This document shows, one piece after another, positions 25,214-34,147 of a DNA stretch of 64,000 nucleotides. The stretch's first letter is position 1, and the number at the start of each line of letters is the position of its first letter. This DNA comes from Mycolicibacterium sp. P9-22. Lineage in GTDB: Bacteria; Actinomycetota; Actinomycetes; Mycobacteriales; Mycobacteriaceae. A program made the position numbers and the translations under genes. The stretch is from positions 496,001-560,000 of the forward strand of contig NZ_NPKP01000003.1 in the NCBI RefSeq assembly GCF_008329585.1. Reading direction: 5' to 3'. The notes below the pieces were generated by a model, which ran no database searches, had not been told where the DNA came from, and saw nothing but the letters and a program-made list of their open reading frames with translations.

Positions 25214-26001
25214 GCCTGCTGCGGGTGTCGTCCGTCGCGTTGCCGATCGAATTCGGCGACGAGAAGGCCAATTTCGCCGCCACGAGTGCCGCCTTGCGGC
25301 GCTCCGAGCCGGGCCCGCACCTCATCGTGCTGCCCGAGCTGGCCACCAGTGGCTATGTCTTCCATGACATGGACGAGGCCCGTGCGATGTCGATGACGGT
25401 GGATGATCCGCGTCTGACGGCGCTGGCCGGCGATGTTCCCGACGGCGCGGTCGCGGTGATCGGGTTCTGCGAGCGGGTGGGGGAGCAGTTGTTCAACTCC
25501 GCGTTGGTGTTCGACCGCACCGGCACGCTGGGCTGCTACCGCAAGGCGCACCTGTGGGATGAGGAATATCGATTCTTCAGCCTCGGTGACGCCGCGGGGA
25601 TGGTGCTGGACACGCCGATCGGCCGGCTGGGTGTCGCGATCTGTTACGACATCGAATTCCCGGAAGTGCCACGGCGGTTGGCGCTGGCCGGTGCCGAAGT
25701 GCTGGCGCTGCCGGTGAACTGGCCGCTGGCCGAGCGGCCCGCCGGCGAGCATGCGCCGGAGACCATCCAGGCCATGGCCGCGGCGCGGGCCTCCCGGCTG
25801 CCGACGGCCATCGCGGACCGGCATGGCACCGAGCGCGGCGTGCAGTGGACCGGCGGTACCGCCGTCATCGACCGCGACGGATGGATCGTCGCGACGCCGG
25901 ATGGGCACGGTGTCGCGTCGGCCGTGGTGAGCATTGATCCCAGCAAGACCCTGGGCGCCAACAACGATGTGTTCGCCGACCGGCGCCCGGAGTTGTACTA
26001 G
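25210..26001 (+). CDS. Carbon-nitrogen hydrolase (nitrilase/amidase superfamily)
   Basis: A 263-residue cytosolic enzyme splitting amide or nitrile C-N bonds. The catalytic triad of the superfamily is visible: Glu in VLPELATSGY, Lys in CYRKAHLW and Cys in AICYDIEFPE. The length suggests a simple amidase branch rather than NAD synthetase or N-acyltransferase. The ATG at 25210 overlaps the ABC stop (ATGA), so it is made together with the exporter; it might process the exported compound or a precursor. It ends in a 4-base CTAG overlap with the convergent membrane-protein gene. Confidence 0.9.
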   Translation: MSLLRVSSVALPIEFGDEKANFAATSAALRRSEPGPHLIVLPELATSGYVFHDMDEARAMSMTVDDPRLTALAGDVPDGAVAVIGFCERVGEQLFNSALVFDRTGTLGCYRKAHLWDEEYRFFSLGDAAGMVLDTPIGRLGVAICYDIEFPEVPRRLALAGAEVLALPVNWPLAERPAGEHAPETIQAMAAARASRLPTAIADRHGTERGVQWTGGTAVIDRDGWIVATPDGHGVASAVVSIDPSKTLGANNDVFADRRPELY

Positions 26002-26444
26002 TCCGCCATGTTCGCCCGGGCCGGTTCTGCGGTTCCGACGGGTGCAAACCAGGGTGCTCCGCGCAAGGGTCGGTAGTCGGCCACGGCAAGGCCGGTGATC
26101 GTCACCAGGACCAGCGCGCCGTAGACGCCGGCCTGACGGGTCGCGTGCTCGGGAAAATCGAACATCAGCCAGGCGAGCAGCACAATGCCTGTGGTGTTGA
26201 GCAAGTCGGTTGCGCCGATCAGTGATACGTCAGCGCGGCCGATGCCGTACTGACCGCCGGTGATCGCTGTCGCGATTCCGAAAACTCCGACGATCGCAAG
26301 ATATACCGCGAGCACGGTGTTGAACTGCCAGCCGGTTTGCCGCATGCCTGCGCTGTCTGCCCACGGTAGGAACAGCGACGTCAACAACAGCGCGCCGCCG
26401 ACTCCTGCGACCAGCCGTATCTGGGTGGGTGTTTTTACAGCCAT
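25998..26444 (-). CDS. Four-helix membrane protein of unknown function
   Basis: A 148-residue protein with about four hydrophobic segments (VAGVGGALLLTSLFLPW, VLAVYLAIVGVFGIATAI, LLNTTGIVLLAWLMF, GVYGALVLVTITGLAV). The first has the S-LFLPW pattern common in small actinobacterial membrane proteins of unknown role. The ATG at 26444 has a GGAGG ribosome site. It is divergent from the TetR gene, and the ATAAC-N4-GTTAT operators lie between them, so it is the likely regulated target and may contribute to transport or envelope resistance. Confidence 0.8.
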   Translation of the reverse strand: MAVKTPTQIRLVAGVGGALLLTSLFLPWADSAGMRQTGWQFNTVLAVYLAIVGVFGIATAITGGQYGIGRADVSLIGATDLLNTTGIVLLAWLMFDFPEHATRQAGVYGALVLVTITGLAVADYRPLRGAPWFAPVGTAEPARANMAD

Positions 26445-26488
26445 GTCGGGCCTCCGGGTGATCGCGGCGGGTCGTCTGCTGGGATGAA

Positions 26489-26502
26489 ATAACAGACGTT
26501 AT
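26489..26502. promoter_or_regulatory. TetR operator copy 1 (ATAAC-N4-GTTAT)
   Basis: ATAACAGACGTTAT is a perfect 5+4+5 inverted repeat between the divergent membrane-protein and TetR genes. It shares its arms with the second copy, whose centre is 28 bases away. Probably bound by the adjacent TetR protein. Confidence 0.65.
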
Positions 26503-26515
26503 GCCTAGTCAGGAA

Positions 26516-26531
26516 CATAACAACAGTTATG
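26516..26531. promoter_or_regulatory. TetR operator copy 2 (CATAAC-N4-GTTATG)
   Basis: A perfect 6+4+6 inverted repeat (CATAACAACAGTTATG) directly upstream of a possible -10 box (CATACT, 26533-26538) that is 7 bases before the TetR start. Occupancy would block the TetR promoter. Confidence 0.68.
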
Positions 26532-26545
26532 ACATACTGTCAACG

Positions 26546-27274
26546 ATGACTTCGGCCGACACCTCGCTGAGCACTCGCGACCGCCTGGTGGCCGCCGCAT
26601 TGGTCGTGCTCGAAAGAGACGGGCCCGCTGCGATCCAAGCGCGAACTCTGGCGGCCGAGATCGGCGCGTCCACGATGGCGGTGTACACGCACTTCGGGGG
26701 CATGCCAGCGCTCATCGATGCGATGCTGCGCGAAGGATTCGCGCGCTTCGCCGAGCACACGCGCGGGGTGCCCCACACCGAGGACCCGGTGGCCGATCTG
26801 ATCGCCGGTGGACTGGCCTACGGCGAGTTCGCGATGCAGAACCCGCAGCTGTACCGCTGGCTGTTTGGACTCACCGACCTCGGCGGAGTCCACAAACCCT
26901 CAGCCGATGCCGCCGCAACCTGGGATCTCGCCGAGGGGGTCGACGCACTTTCGGTGCTCGTCGCCGCGGTCGTTCGCGTTGTCGAAGCCGGCCGGATCCG
27001 ATCTCAGGAGCCGGCCCCTGCGGCTACCCAGATCTTGAGTGCCACCCACGGTTTCGTCTTGCTGACAATGGGCAGATTCATCGACTTCCGGGGTTTGCAA
27101 GACGTGATGGGCCCCTTGGTGATCAATTTGATGGTGGGTCTCGGTGACACGCGACGACGTGCGCAACGCTCGCTGCGCTCGGCGATCGAAGCGCGCGCCG
27201 AATTGATGTCGGCCTTGGCGAACAAGCGCACATCCAGCAGCACTACACCAGAGGGCGAGCACTCGTCTGGCTAG
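26546..27274 (+). CDS. TetR family transcriptional regulator
   Basis: A 242-residue regulator. Helix-turn-helix: TRDRLVAAALVVLERDGPAAIQARTLAAEIGASTMAVYTHFGGMPALIDAML. The C-terminal domain is the larger TetR type (GGLAYGEFAMQNPQLYRWLFGL). The ATG at 26546 is used because it follows a -10-like CATACT by 7 bases and the domain starts soon after; the ATG at 26501 falls inside operator copy 1. It likely represses itself and the divergent membrane protein. Its stop overlaps the convergent LuxR gene by four bases (CTAG). Confidence 0.91.
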   Translation: MTSADTSLSTRDRLVAAALVVLERDGPAAIQARTLAAEIGASTMAVYTHFGGMPALIDAMLREGFARFAEHTRGVPHTEDPVADLIAGGLAYGEFAMQNPQLYRWLFGLTDLGGVHKPSADAAATWDLAEGVDALSVLVAAVVRVVEAGRIRSQEPAPAATQILSATHGFVLLTMGRFIDFRGLQDVMGPLVINLMVGLGDTRRRAQRSLRSAIEARAELMSALANKRTSSSTTPEGEHSSG

Positions 27275-28083
27275 GGAATCAGCCGGGCCCGCCGCGCCTT
27301 CGACACCGACTCATGCCGGGTTCGCGTGCCGAGTTTTGCTGCGGCGCTGCGCAGATAGCTCTTCACCGTCTCGGGCTTGAGGGAAAGCCGCTGCGCGGCC
27401 TCGGAATTGGTGCAGCCCAGCGCTATCTGGGCCAGCACGTCGAGCTCCCGCGGGGTCAGATGGATGTCCTCCGAAGGCGCCGACAGCAGATCGGCCAGCC
27501 GGTGCAGCTCGACGCCGGTGTCGCCGTCGGCGCGAGAAGCCAGACTGCGGAGCCCGGCATAGACCTCGCGAATCGTCTCCGGATTGGCCGCCGCGGTCTG
27601 CTGCGCCTCCCGCATGCGCAGCCGGCGGTCCACCTCGTCGCGGATGCGCAGTTCGTCGGCCAGCCGGCGACTGGAACCGACCATCAGATCGGCGGTCCGG
27701 CCACTGAACGGTGCACCGGACCGGTACGCGCCGTACAGCATGGCCCGAGGCACGCCGTCCACGATCACCGGGACCGCCAGCACCGAACGAATACCCTCCG
27801 ACAGCACCGGGGCGTCGTAGTCGTGGGTGATGGTCGAGGCGTTGCGGTAATCGGCCACCGACAGCGGCCGGCCCTCGACCATGCTGGCCCCGCCCAGCCC
27901 GGAACTCGACCGCACCACCAGACCGCGCAGCAGCCCGGTCCGGGTGCCGACGAACTCGCTCAGCAGCAGCGCATCGCCGGCCACCTCGCCGCCGAACAAC
28001 ACCGGAACCCCGGCCTCCACGGCCACCCGGCGCAGCTCGGCGCGCACCGCATCGGTGTCGCGGGGCCTCAGCAGCGATTGCAC
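27271..28083 (-). CDS. GAF-LuxR family transcriptional regulator
   Basis: A 270-residue regulator. The N-terminal two thirds look like a GAF sensor domain (EFVGTRTGLLRGLVVRSSSGLGG, IRSVLAVPVIVDGVPRAMLYGAYRSGAPFS), and the C-terminus is a LuxR helix-turn-helix (LTPRELDVLAQIALGCTNSEAAQRLSLKPETVKSYLRSAAAKLGTRTRHESV). The GTG at 28083 follows GAGGGG. It is divergent from the acyl-CoA ligase operon with 58 bases between, so it probably controls those ligases in response to a small aromatic or acyl compound; the ligand is not predictable. Confidence 0.9.
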   Translation of the reverse strand: MQSLLRPRDTDAVRAELRRVAVEAGVPVLFGGEVAGDALLLSEFVGTRTGLLRGLVVRSSSGLGGASMVEGRPLSVADYRNASTITHDYDAPVLSEGIRSVLAVPVIVDGVPRAMLYGAYRSGAPFSGRTADLMVGSSRRLADELRIRDEVDRRLRMREAQQTAAANPETIREVYAGLRSLASRADGDTGVELHRLADLLSAPSEDIHLTPRELDVLAQIALGCTNSEAAQRLSLKPETVKSYLRSAAAKLGTRTRHESVSKARRARLIP

Positions 28084-28141
28084 GGTGTTCCCCTCTTTCG
28101 GGGGTAGCGGTCAGGTGAGTGTGACGTAGATCCTAGTCGCC

Positions 28142-29827
28142 ATGAGCACCAACACCGATCTGTATCGCGCCGCCCGCGATCACCTCGTGGCCGTGATCAG
28201 CGACTATGACAAGGCCGTCGGCACCTTCAGCTGGCCCGACATCACCGGAAACTTCAACTGGGCCATCGACTGGTTCGACGTCATCGCCGCCGGCAACCAC
28301 CGGCCCGCGCTGTGGATCGTCGAAGAAGACGGCGCCGAGACCAAGATCAGCTTCGCCGACATGGCCGAGCGCTCGGACCGGGTGGCAACCTGGCTCAAGG
28401 ACCTGGGCGTCGGCAAGGGTGACCGCGTGCTGGTCATGCTCGGCAACCAGGTGGAGCTCTGGGAGGCCATGCTGGCGGTTGCCAAGCTGGGCGCAGTGGT
28501 CATGCCGACCACCGGCGCGCTGGGGCCCGCCGACCTGTCCGACCGCATCGATCGAGGCGGGGCGCGGTTCGTCATCGCCAATGCCGCGGACGCTCCGAAG
28601 TTCGACGACGTGGCGGGGGATTATGTCCGGATCGCCGTCGGGGACAAGATCGGGTGGCACCGCTACGCCGACGCCTACGACGTCGCCGCGCAGCGCTTCG
28701 AGACCGTCACCGATGTCGAGGATCCGCTGCTGGTGTACTTCACCTCCGGCACCACCAGCAGGCCCAAACTCGTCGAGCACTCCCAGGTGTCCTACCCGGT
28801 GGGCCACATGTCGACGATGGCCTGGATCGGTGTCACCCCCGGCGATGTGCACCTCGCCATCAGCTCGCCGGGCTGGGCCAAGCACGCCTGGAGTTGCTTC
28901 TTCGCCCCGTGGATCGCCGAGGCCACGATCTTCGTCTACAACTACACCCGCTTCGACGCCCAGCAACTGCTGCACCAGATCCGGCGCGCCGGCGTCAACA
29001 CCTTGTGCGCGCCACCGACGGTCTGGCGGATGCTGATCCAATCCGACCTGGGCGCCAAACCCGAAGGGCTGCGAGAGATCCTGGGCGCCGGCGAGCCGCT
29101 CAACCCGGAGGTCATCGCCGCCGTCGAACGCGCCTGGGGGCTGACCATCCGGGACGGCTTCGGGCAGACCGAGACCACCCTGCAGGTCGGCAACACTCCC
29201 GGCCAGCCCGTCAAGGCCGGCTCGATGGGCCGCCCGATGCCCGGCGTCCCGGTGGTGCTCGTCGACCCGCTCACCGGAGAACTCGCCGACGAGGGCGAGA
29301 TCTGCCTGGACCTGAGCACCCGCCCGGTGAACCTGATGACGGGCTACCTCGGTGACCCGAAACGCAATGACGCGGTGATGCACGGCGGCTACTACCACAC
29401 CGGCGACGTCGCCAGCCGGGACCGCGACGGCTACATCACCTATATCGGTCGCACCGATGACGTCTTCAAGTCCAGCGACTACAAGGTTTCACCGTTCGAG
29501 TTGGAGAGCGTGCTGATCGAGCATCCGGCGGTGGTGGAAGCCGCCGTCGTCCCGCAGCCGCACGACACCCGCCTCGCGATCCCCAAGGCCTATGTCGCGC
29601 TTGCCGACGGCTGGAACGCCGACTCCGAAACGGCGCGGGCCATCATGGAATACGCCCGCGATCACCTCGCCCCGTATCTGAAGGTGCGTCGCGTCGAGTT
29701 CTTCGAACTGCCCAAGACCATTTCCGGCAAGATCCGGCGCGTCGAACTGCGCACGCGAGAGGATGAAGCACACCGGTCGGGGACCCCGATCGACACCGAG
29801 CACCGCTACGAGGATCTGGTGGACTGA
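28142..29827 (+). CDS. AMP-forming acyl-CoA synthetase (medium-chain/acetyl-CoA synthetase-like)
   Basis: A 561-residue ANL-superfamily ligase converting a carboxylic acid, ATP and CoA to acyl-CoA, AMP and PPi. Motifs: ATP-binding YFTSGTTSRPKLVEHS, DGFGQTETT, HTGDVASRDRDGYITYIGRTDDVFKSSDYKVSPFELES (hinge Asp), and the C-terminal Lys in PKTISGKIRR. The region GVTPGDVHLAISSPGWAKHAWSCFFAPW resembles medium-chain/acetyl-CoA synthetases, so a short or medium acid, perhaps branched or aromatic, is plausible. Three bases separate it from the next ligase. Confidence 0.92.
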   Translation: MSTNTDLYRAARDHLVAVISDYDKAVGTFSWPDITGNFNWAIDWFDVIAAGNHRPALWIVEEDGAETKISFADMAERSDRVATWLKDLGVGKGDRVLVMLGNQVELWEAMLAVAKLGAVVMPTTGALGPADLSDRIDRGGARFVIANAADAPKFDDVAGDYVRIAVGDKIGWHRYADAYDVAAQRFETVTDVEDPLLVYFTSGTTSRPKLVEHSQVSYPVGHMSTMAWIGVTPGDVHLAISSPGWAKHAWSCFFAPWIAEATIFVYNYTRFDAQQLLHQIRRAGVNTLCAPPTVWRMLIQSDLGAKPEGLREILGAGEPLNPEVIAAVERAWGLTIRDGFGQTETTLQVGNTPGQPVKAGSMGRPMPGVPVVLVDPLTGELADEGEICLDLSTRPVNLMTGYLGDPKRNDAVMHGGYYHTGDVASRDRDGYITYIGRTDDVFKSSDYKVSPFELESVLIEHPAVVEAAVVPQPHDTRLAIPKAYVALADGWNADSETARAIMEYARDHLAPYLKVRRVEFFELPKTISGKIRRVELRTREDEAHRSGTPIDTEHRYEDLVD

Positions 29828-29830
29828 GCG

Positions 29831-31438
29831 ATGGACAGTTATGACGCCGGGCCCACCGAAGTCCCGATCATCGAGGAGACCATCGGCGCGAACTTCGAGC
29901 GCACCGCGGCGAAGCACCCCGATATCGAGGCGCTCGTCGACGTGGCGCAGGGGCTGCGCTGGACCTATCGCGAACTCAATGACGAGATCGACGTCGTGGC
30001 GCGGGGATTGCTGGGCCGCGGCATCGCCAAGGGCGACCGGGTGGGTATCTGGTCACCCAACCGCGCCGAGTGGACCATCGTGCAGTACGCGACGGCCAAG
30101 ATCGGCGCGATCCTGGTCAACATCAACCCGGCCTACCGCACCCACGAACTGGGATACGTGCTCAACCAATCCGGGGTGCGGATGCTCATCTCGGCCACCG
30201 ACTTCAAGACGTCGGACTATGTCGGCATGGTCGCCGAGGTCCGCACCGAAGCGCCCGCGCTGACCGAGGTGATCTTCCTGGGCACCGAGGACTGGTCGGC
30301 GTTGCGGGCGGCCGCGGTCCCCGAAGACGAGCTGCGGGCCCGCCAGGCCACGCTGGCCAACACCGACCCGATCAACATCCAATACACCTCGGGCACAACC
30401 GGTTTCCCGAAGGGCGCGACGCTGTCGCACCGCAATATCCTCAACAACGGCTTCTTCGTCACCGAGGGCATCAACCTGCGGCCGGGGGACCGGCTGTGTA
30501 TTCCGGTGCCGTTCTACCACTGCTTCGGCATGGTGATGGGCAACCTCGGCTGCACCACCCACGGTGTCACGATGGTGATTCCCGCGCCCGGCTTCGAGCC
30601 CGGTGTCACATTGGAAACCATTGAGGCCGAACGCTGTACCGGTGTGTACGGGGTGCCGACGATGTTCATCGCCATGCAGAACCATCCGTCGTTCGGTGAA
30701 CGGGACCTGTCGAGTCTGCGGACCGGCATCATGGCCGGCGCAGTCTGCCCGATCGAGGTGATGAAGCGTTGCATCAACGATATGCACATGGCCGAGGTGG
30801 CCATCGCCTACGGCATGACCGAGACCTCACCGGTGTCGTGCCAGACCCTGCACGATGACGATCTGGAACGCCGCACCGAAACCATCGGCCGCGCGCACCC
30901 GCACGTCGAGGTGAAGATCATCGACCCGGACACAGGTGAGATCGTCGAACGTGGAACCCCCGGCGAATTCTGCACGCGGGGATATTCGGTCATGCTCGGC
31001 TACTGGGAGGACGAGGCCAAAACCGCAGAGGCCGTCGACGAGGACGGCTGGATGCACACCGGGGATCTCGCGGTGATGCGTGCGGACGGCTACTGCACCA
31101 TCGTCGGCCGCATCAAGGACATGGTCATCCGCGGCGGCGAGAACGTCTACCCCAGGGAGGTCGAGGAATTCCTCTACGGACATCCCGGCATCGAGGACGC
31201 CCAGGTGATCGGGGTGCCCGACGCCAAGTACGGCGAGGAGATCTGCGTGTGGGTCAAGATGAAGCCGGGTGCGGAACCGCTGACTGTCGAGGCCATTCGT
31301 GAGTTCGCGCAAGGCCGGTTGGCGCACTACAAGATTCCGCGCTATGTGCACCTGGTCGACGAGTTCCCCATGACGGTCACCGGGAAGATCCGCAAGGTGC
31401 AGATGCGCGAGGAGAGCGTGCAGATCCTGGGCTTGTGA
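29831..31438 (+). CDS. Fatty-acid-CoA ligase (FadD35/ACSF2-like)
   Basis: A 535-residue acyl-CoA synthetase with [72 protein letters not shown] and the catalytic C-terminal Lys in [14 protein letters not shown]. The overall pattern ([33 protein letters not shown]) is close to the FadD35-type medium-chain ligases. It shares a transcript with the ligase upstream. Its TGA abuts the convergent hydrolase stop without a gap (31436-31441 reads TGATCA). Confidence 0.92.
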   Translation: MDSYDAGPTEVPIIEETIGANFERTAAKHPDIEALVDVAQGLRWTYRELNDEIDVVARGLLGRGIAKGDRVGIWSPNRAEWTIVQYATAKIGAILVNINPAYRTHELGYVLNQSGVRMLISATDFKTSDYVGMVAEVRTEAPALTEVIFLGTEDWSALRAAAVPEDELRARQATLANTDPINIQYTSGTTGFPKGATLSHRNILNNGFFVTEGINLRPGDRLCIPVPFYHCFGMVMGNLGCTTHGVTMVIPAPGFEPGVTLETIEAERCTGVYGVPTMFIAMQNHPSFGERDLSSLRTGIMAGAVCPIEVMKRCINDMHMAEVAIAYGMTETSPVSCQTLHDDDLERRTETIGRAHPHVEVKIIDPDTGEIVERGTPGEFCTRGYSVMLGYWEDEAKTAEAVDEDGWMHTGDLAVMRADGYCTIVGRIKDMVIRGGENVYPREVEEFLYGHPGIEDAQVIGVPDAKYGEEICVWVKMKPGAEPLTVEAIREFAQGRLAHYKIPRYVHLVDEFPMTVTGKIRKVQMREESVQILGL

Positions 31439-32659
31439 TCAACGTATGCTCGTGGCGATCGCGCGCAGGAATTCGACGTTCTCGACGTCACGGTTGGTGC
31501 TCTCGGATGCCGAGGTGCCGTAGTGGCGGTTCGCCGAGAGCTTGACGATGGTGGTGGCCGTCTCCGGGTTCACGTACACCAGCTGGTTGTAGACCCCGAT
31601 GGCGCTGTAGTCGCCGCGGTGCCCTGCGGGAATCCACCATTGATATCCGTAGCCGAGGTCCAATCCGTGGTCGCCGACGATCGGCCGGCCCGCTTCGCGG
31701 ATCGGGGAGTCGATGGTGGTCGAGGCGCGGACCCACTCCGGTGAGACGATTCGCCGACCGTGCCACATCCCGCCGTTGCGGTAAAGCTCGCCGAGGCGGG
31801 CATAGTCGCGGGCAGTGAGATTCAATCCCGCGTAGGACAGTTCGGTGCCACGTAGATCCGTGATCCAGAATCCCGGCGATTCGAATCCGAGTGGTTCGAC
31901 AAGCTTGTCGGTCATGTACTCCGATACGCTGCGTCCGGTCGCGTTGGCGATGAGTGCGCCGAGGACCTGGGTATCGCCGGAGTTGTAGCGGCACACGGTG
32001 TCCGGCGGACTTTCCGCAGCCATCCGCGCGACGAACCCATTCAGGCCACCGCGCCGCCCCATTACTGCCTTGGTGAGCAGGTGGATATCGGAAGTCGGAT
32101 CGTTGTAGTCCTCGTTCCATCGTGCGCCCGAGGACATCTGCAGCACGGTGCGGATCGCGACGCCGTCGTAGGCCGATCCCGGATCGACTGGTACATAGTC
32201 ACTTATCGCATCGTCGATGCCGGCGATGTGTCCCTCATCCGTCGCGATACCGACGAGGGCCGAGATGAAGCTCTTGGCCACCGACATCGACAACCAGTTG
32301 ACGGTGGGGCCGCCGGTCAGAGCGTAGTGCTCGTGGCGTATCTGCCCATCGACGAGTACCAGCAGTGCGGCGGTATCGGTGTCGGCGAGGAATGCGGCAG
32401 TGGACTTCCGCTCACCGTCGAAGGGATAGGTGTCGGGTAGCGGGATGTCGGGCCCTTCCGGCCAGGGGCGGGGGCGGGTGGATGCAGGCATTCTGCTGAC
32501 GGGCGCCAGTTGGTCGATCCGGGCGAAGTTCTCATGCTGGGGGGCGCCGGTGAACAGGCCGATCTCAGCCATCGAGGCGGGACGGCGAGGGGCGAGAACC
32601 TTCTGTGTCAGGTAGCGCAGGGCGAACCCTGCCGGGGATGCGACACGTTGGCCGGCCAT
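31439..32659 (-). CDS. Beta-lactamase-family serine hydrolase (class C fold)
   Basis: A 406-residue hydrolase of the esterase/PBP/beta-lactamase group. The catalytic S126-V-A-K129 (LSMSVAKSFISA) and the Y-x-N-like motif RYNSGDTQ are present, and the C-terminal LGYGYQWWIPAGHRGDYSAIGVYNQLVYVNPE is typical of such esterases. No lipobox or clear signal peptide is seen. The ATG at 32659 has an AAAAGGAG ribosome site; the frame's extension to 32770 crosses the regulatory palindrome. It probably hydrolyses an ester or lactone and is controlled by the divergent TetR regulator. Confidence 0.88.
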   Translation of the reverse strand: MAGQRVASPAGFALRYLTQKVLAPRRPASMAEIGLFTGAPQHENFARIDQLAPVSRMPASTRPRPWPEGPDIPLPDTYPFDGERKSTAAFLADTDTAALLVLVDGQIRHEHYALTGGPTVNWLSMSVAKSFISALVGIATDEGHIAGIDDAISDYVPVDPGSAYDGVAIRTVLQMSSGARWNEDYNDPTSDIHLLTKAVMGRRGGLNGFVARMAAESPPDTVCRYNSGDTQVLGALIANATGRSVSEYMTDKLVEPLGFESPGFWITDLRGTELSYAGLNLTARDYARLGELYRNGGMWHGRRIVSPEWVRASTTIDSPIREAGRPIVGDHGLDLGYGYQWWIPAGHRGDYSAIGVYNQLVYVNPETATTIVKLSANRHYGTSASESTNRDVENVEFLRAIATSIR

Positions 32660-32674
32660 GGCGACTCCTTTTAG

Positions 32675-32706
32675 CGTACCGTTCGGTACTAGTACCGTAT
32701 GGTACG
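32675..32706. promoter_or_regulatory. 32-bp palindrome, probable TetR operator
   Basis: Fourteen of 16 base pairs match around the centre ACT|AGT. It is built from GTACCGTTCGGTAC and GTACCGTATGGTAC half units, each itself palindromic, so two dimers may bind. It lies between the divergent hydrolase (start 32659) and TetR gene (start 32752), so it can control both. Confidence 0.75.
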
Positions 32707-32751
32707 GATAAATTCGCGAGCTGTATACATGACGTCGAGGGGGTGCAGCCG

Positions 32752-33345
32752 GTGGACACCGAGTCGACACATATCGATGGGCGGACCGTGCGCTTCCAGA
32801 ACCGTCGTCCCGAACTACTCGACGGCGCGGCCGAGTACGTCCTCGACAATGGGCTGGCGGAACTGTCCCTACGTCGGGTCGCCGAGGCCCTCGGCGTGAC
32901 TCACGCCACCTTGCTTCGACACTTCTCGTCCAAGGACGAATTGGTGCTCGCCGTGATCGAGCACATCCGCGCAGATTTCGTCAGACAGCTCTCCGGCGAG
33001 ATCGAGCACGCGCCGGGCGGTTCCGTCGCCGCACTGGCCAAGACCGTGTGGGCACGGTTGTGTCAGCCCCTTGAGCAGCGTCAGTTCCGGCTGCTGTTCG
33101 AACTCGTCGGCCGCCGGTACGCAGGTGACAGCGCGTTCGTCGAGTCGATGATCCGGAGCTGGGTCGAGCTGATCGCGGACCGCATTCTCGTCGCCGGAGA
33201 TCGCAGTGGACCGGAGGCCGCAGCGCTGGCCACCCTGATGCTGGCCCTCTTCCGGGGATTGCAGTTGGATTTGATGCTCACCGGCGACCGCGAGCGCGTC
33301 GAGGCTGCCCTGGATGCTTCGCTGATTGTGTTCGAGCGGCACTGA
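32752..33345 (+). CDS. TetR family transcriptional regulator
   Basis: A 197-residue regulator. The helix-turn-helix is RRPELLDGAAEYVLDNGLAELSLRRVAEALGVTHATLLRHFSSKDELVLAVI. The GTG at 32752 follows GAGGGGG by about 9 bases; a GTG at 32743 is also in frame but overlaps that site. Divergent from the serine hydrolase across the 32-bp palindrome, so it most likely represses the hydrolase and itself. It ends 13 bases before the convergent IclR gene. Confidence 0.9.
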   Translation: MDTESTHIDGRTVRFQNRRPELLDGAAEYVLDNGLAELSLRRVAEALGVTHATLLRHFSSKDELVLAVIEHIRADFVRQLSGEIEHAPGGSVAALAKTVWARLCQPLEQRQFRLLFELVGRRYAGDSAFVESMIRSWVELIADRILVAGDRSGPEAAALATLMLALFRGLQLDLMLTGDRERVEAALDASLIVFERH

Positions 33346-33358
33346 AAGTCGGTGCCCG

Positions 33359-34147
33359 TCAAGCCAGTAACGGGCTGAGCCGGCCGGCATACTCCCGCAG
33401 CGTCGGAACCTGCCGGGCCAGCAGCTGGTCCTGGTCGACGCGCCCGGACATTGCGATCGCCCCGACCAGCGACCCGGCGCCCGACCGCACGGGCACAGCC
33501 ACACACGCGGATTCCTCGCGAAGTTCGCCGACCTGGGTGGCCACGTCCTGCTCGCGGATCTCATCGAGTTGCCGGATCAGCAGCGATCGCGATGTCACAG
33601 TCCGACCGGTCAGCCCCCGCAGCGGCGAGGTGAGCAGCGCGTCGATATCGCGCTTCTCGGCCAGCAACAGCTTGCCCACGGCACACGCTTGCAGATGATG
33701 GTTCAACACGGATTCGTCTGCGGGCGGCGGGTATTCGGCATCGGAGTCCGCCAGTCGCACCGAGGTGTTGGTGAAGTAGAACAGGTGGACGCCGAACCGC
33801 ACCGACAGTCGCAGTTCGGCGAGCGTCTCCCTGGCTGCGGTGCACACCGTCGGTGACACCGCGGCATCGATCAGCACCCCCATCCGCGGGCCGAGCGAGA
33901 ACCCGGACAGATCCGGCAGCCGCACGATGTAGCCGTCGGCGACAAGCAGATTCAGCAGGCGGTAGGTGGTTGCCGACGGCATGCCGAGGCGATCGGCGAT
34001 CTCCTTGGCCGTCACTCCCGCACCGGCCAACGCAACGGCCTCCAGCACCTGCAGTGCGCTCTGCACGGCCTTGGGCTGGCGCCCGGACAGGGCGCCGTCG
34101 GCGCCCCCGATTCCCCGGTCGCTTCGCTCCTGCCCGCCGGGGCTCAC
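33359..34147 (-). CDS. IclR family transcriptional regulator (amine regulon)
   Basis: A 262-residue IclR protein: winged helix (AVQSALQVLEAVALAGAGVTAKEIADRLGMPSATTYRLLNLLVADGYIVR) and effector domain (LQACAVGKLLLAEK, EESACVAVPVRSGAGSLVGAIAMSGR). The GTG at 34147 follows GGGAGG by 8 bases and overlaps the upstream permease stop (GTGA), so permease and regulator are coupled; a GTG at 34162 is less likely. The 13-bp motif TTCAAATGAGAAT found four times at 35663-37392, near each promoter of the amine genes, is its probable binding site. Confidence 0.91.
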   Translation of the reverse strand: MSPGGQERSDRGIGGADGALSGRQPKAVQSALQVLEAVALAGAGVTAKEIADRLGMPSATTYRLLNLLVADGYIVRLPDLSGFSLGPRMGVLIDAAVSPTVCTAARETLAELRLSVRFGVHLFYFTNTSVRLADSDAEYPPPADESVLNHHLQACAVGKLLLAEKRDIDALLTSPLRGLTGRTVTSRSLLIRQLDEIREQDVATQVGELREESACVAVPVRSGAGSLVGAIAMSGRVDQDQLLARQVPTLREYAGRLSPLLA

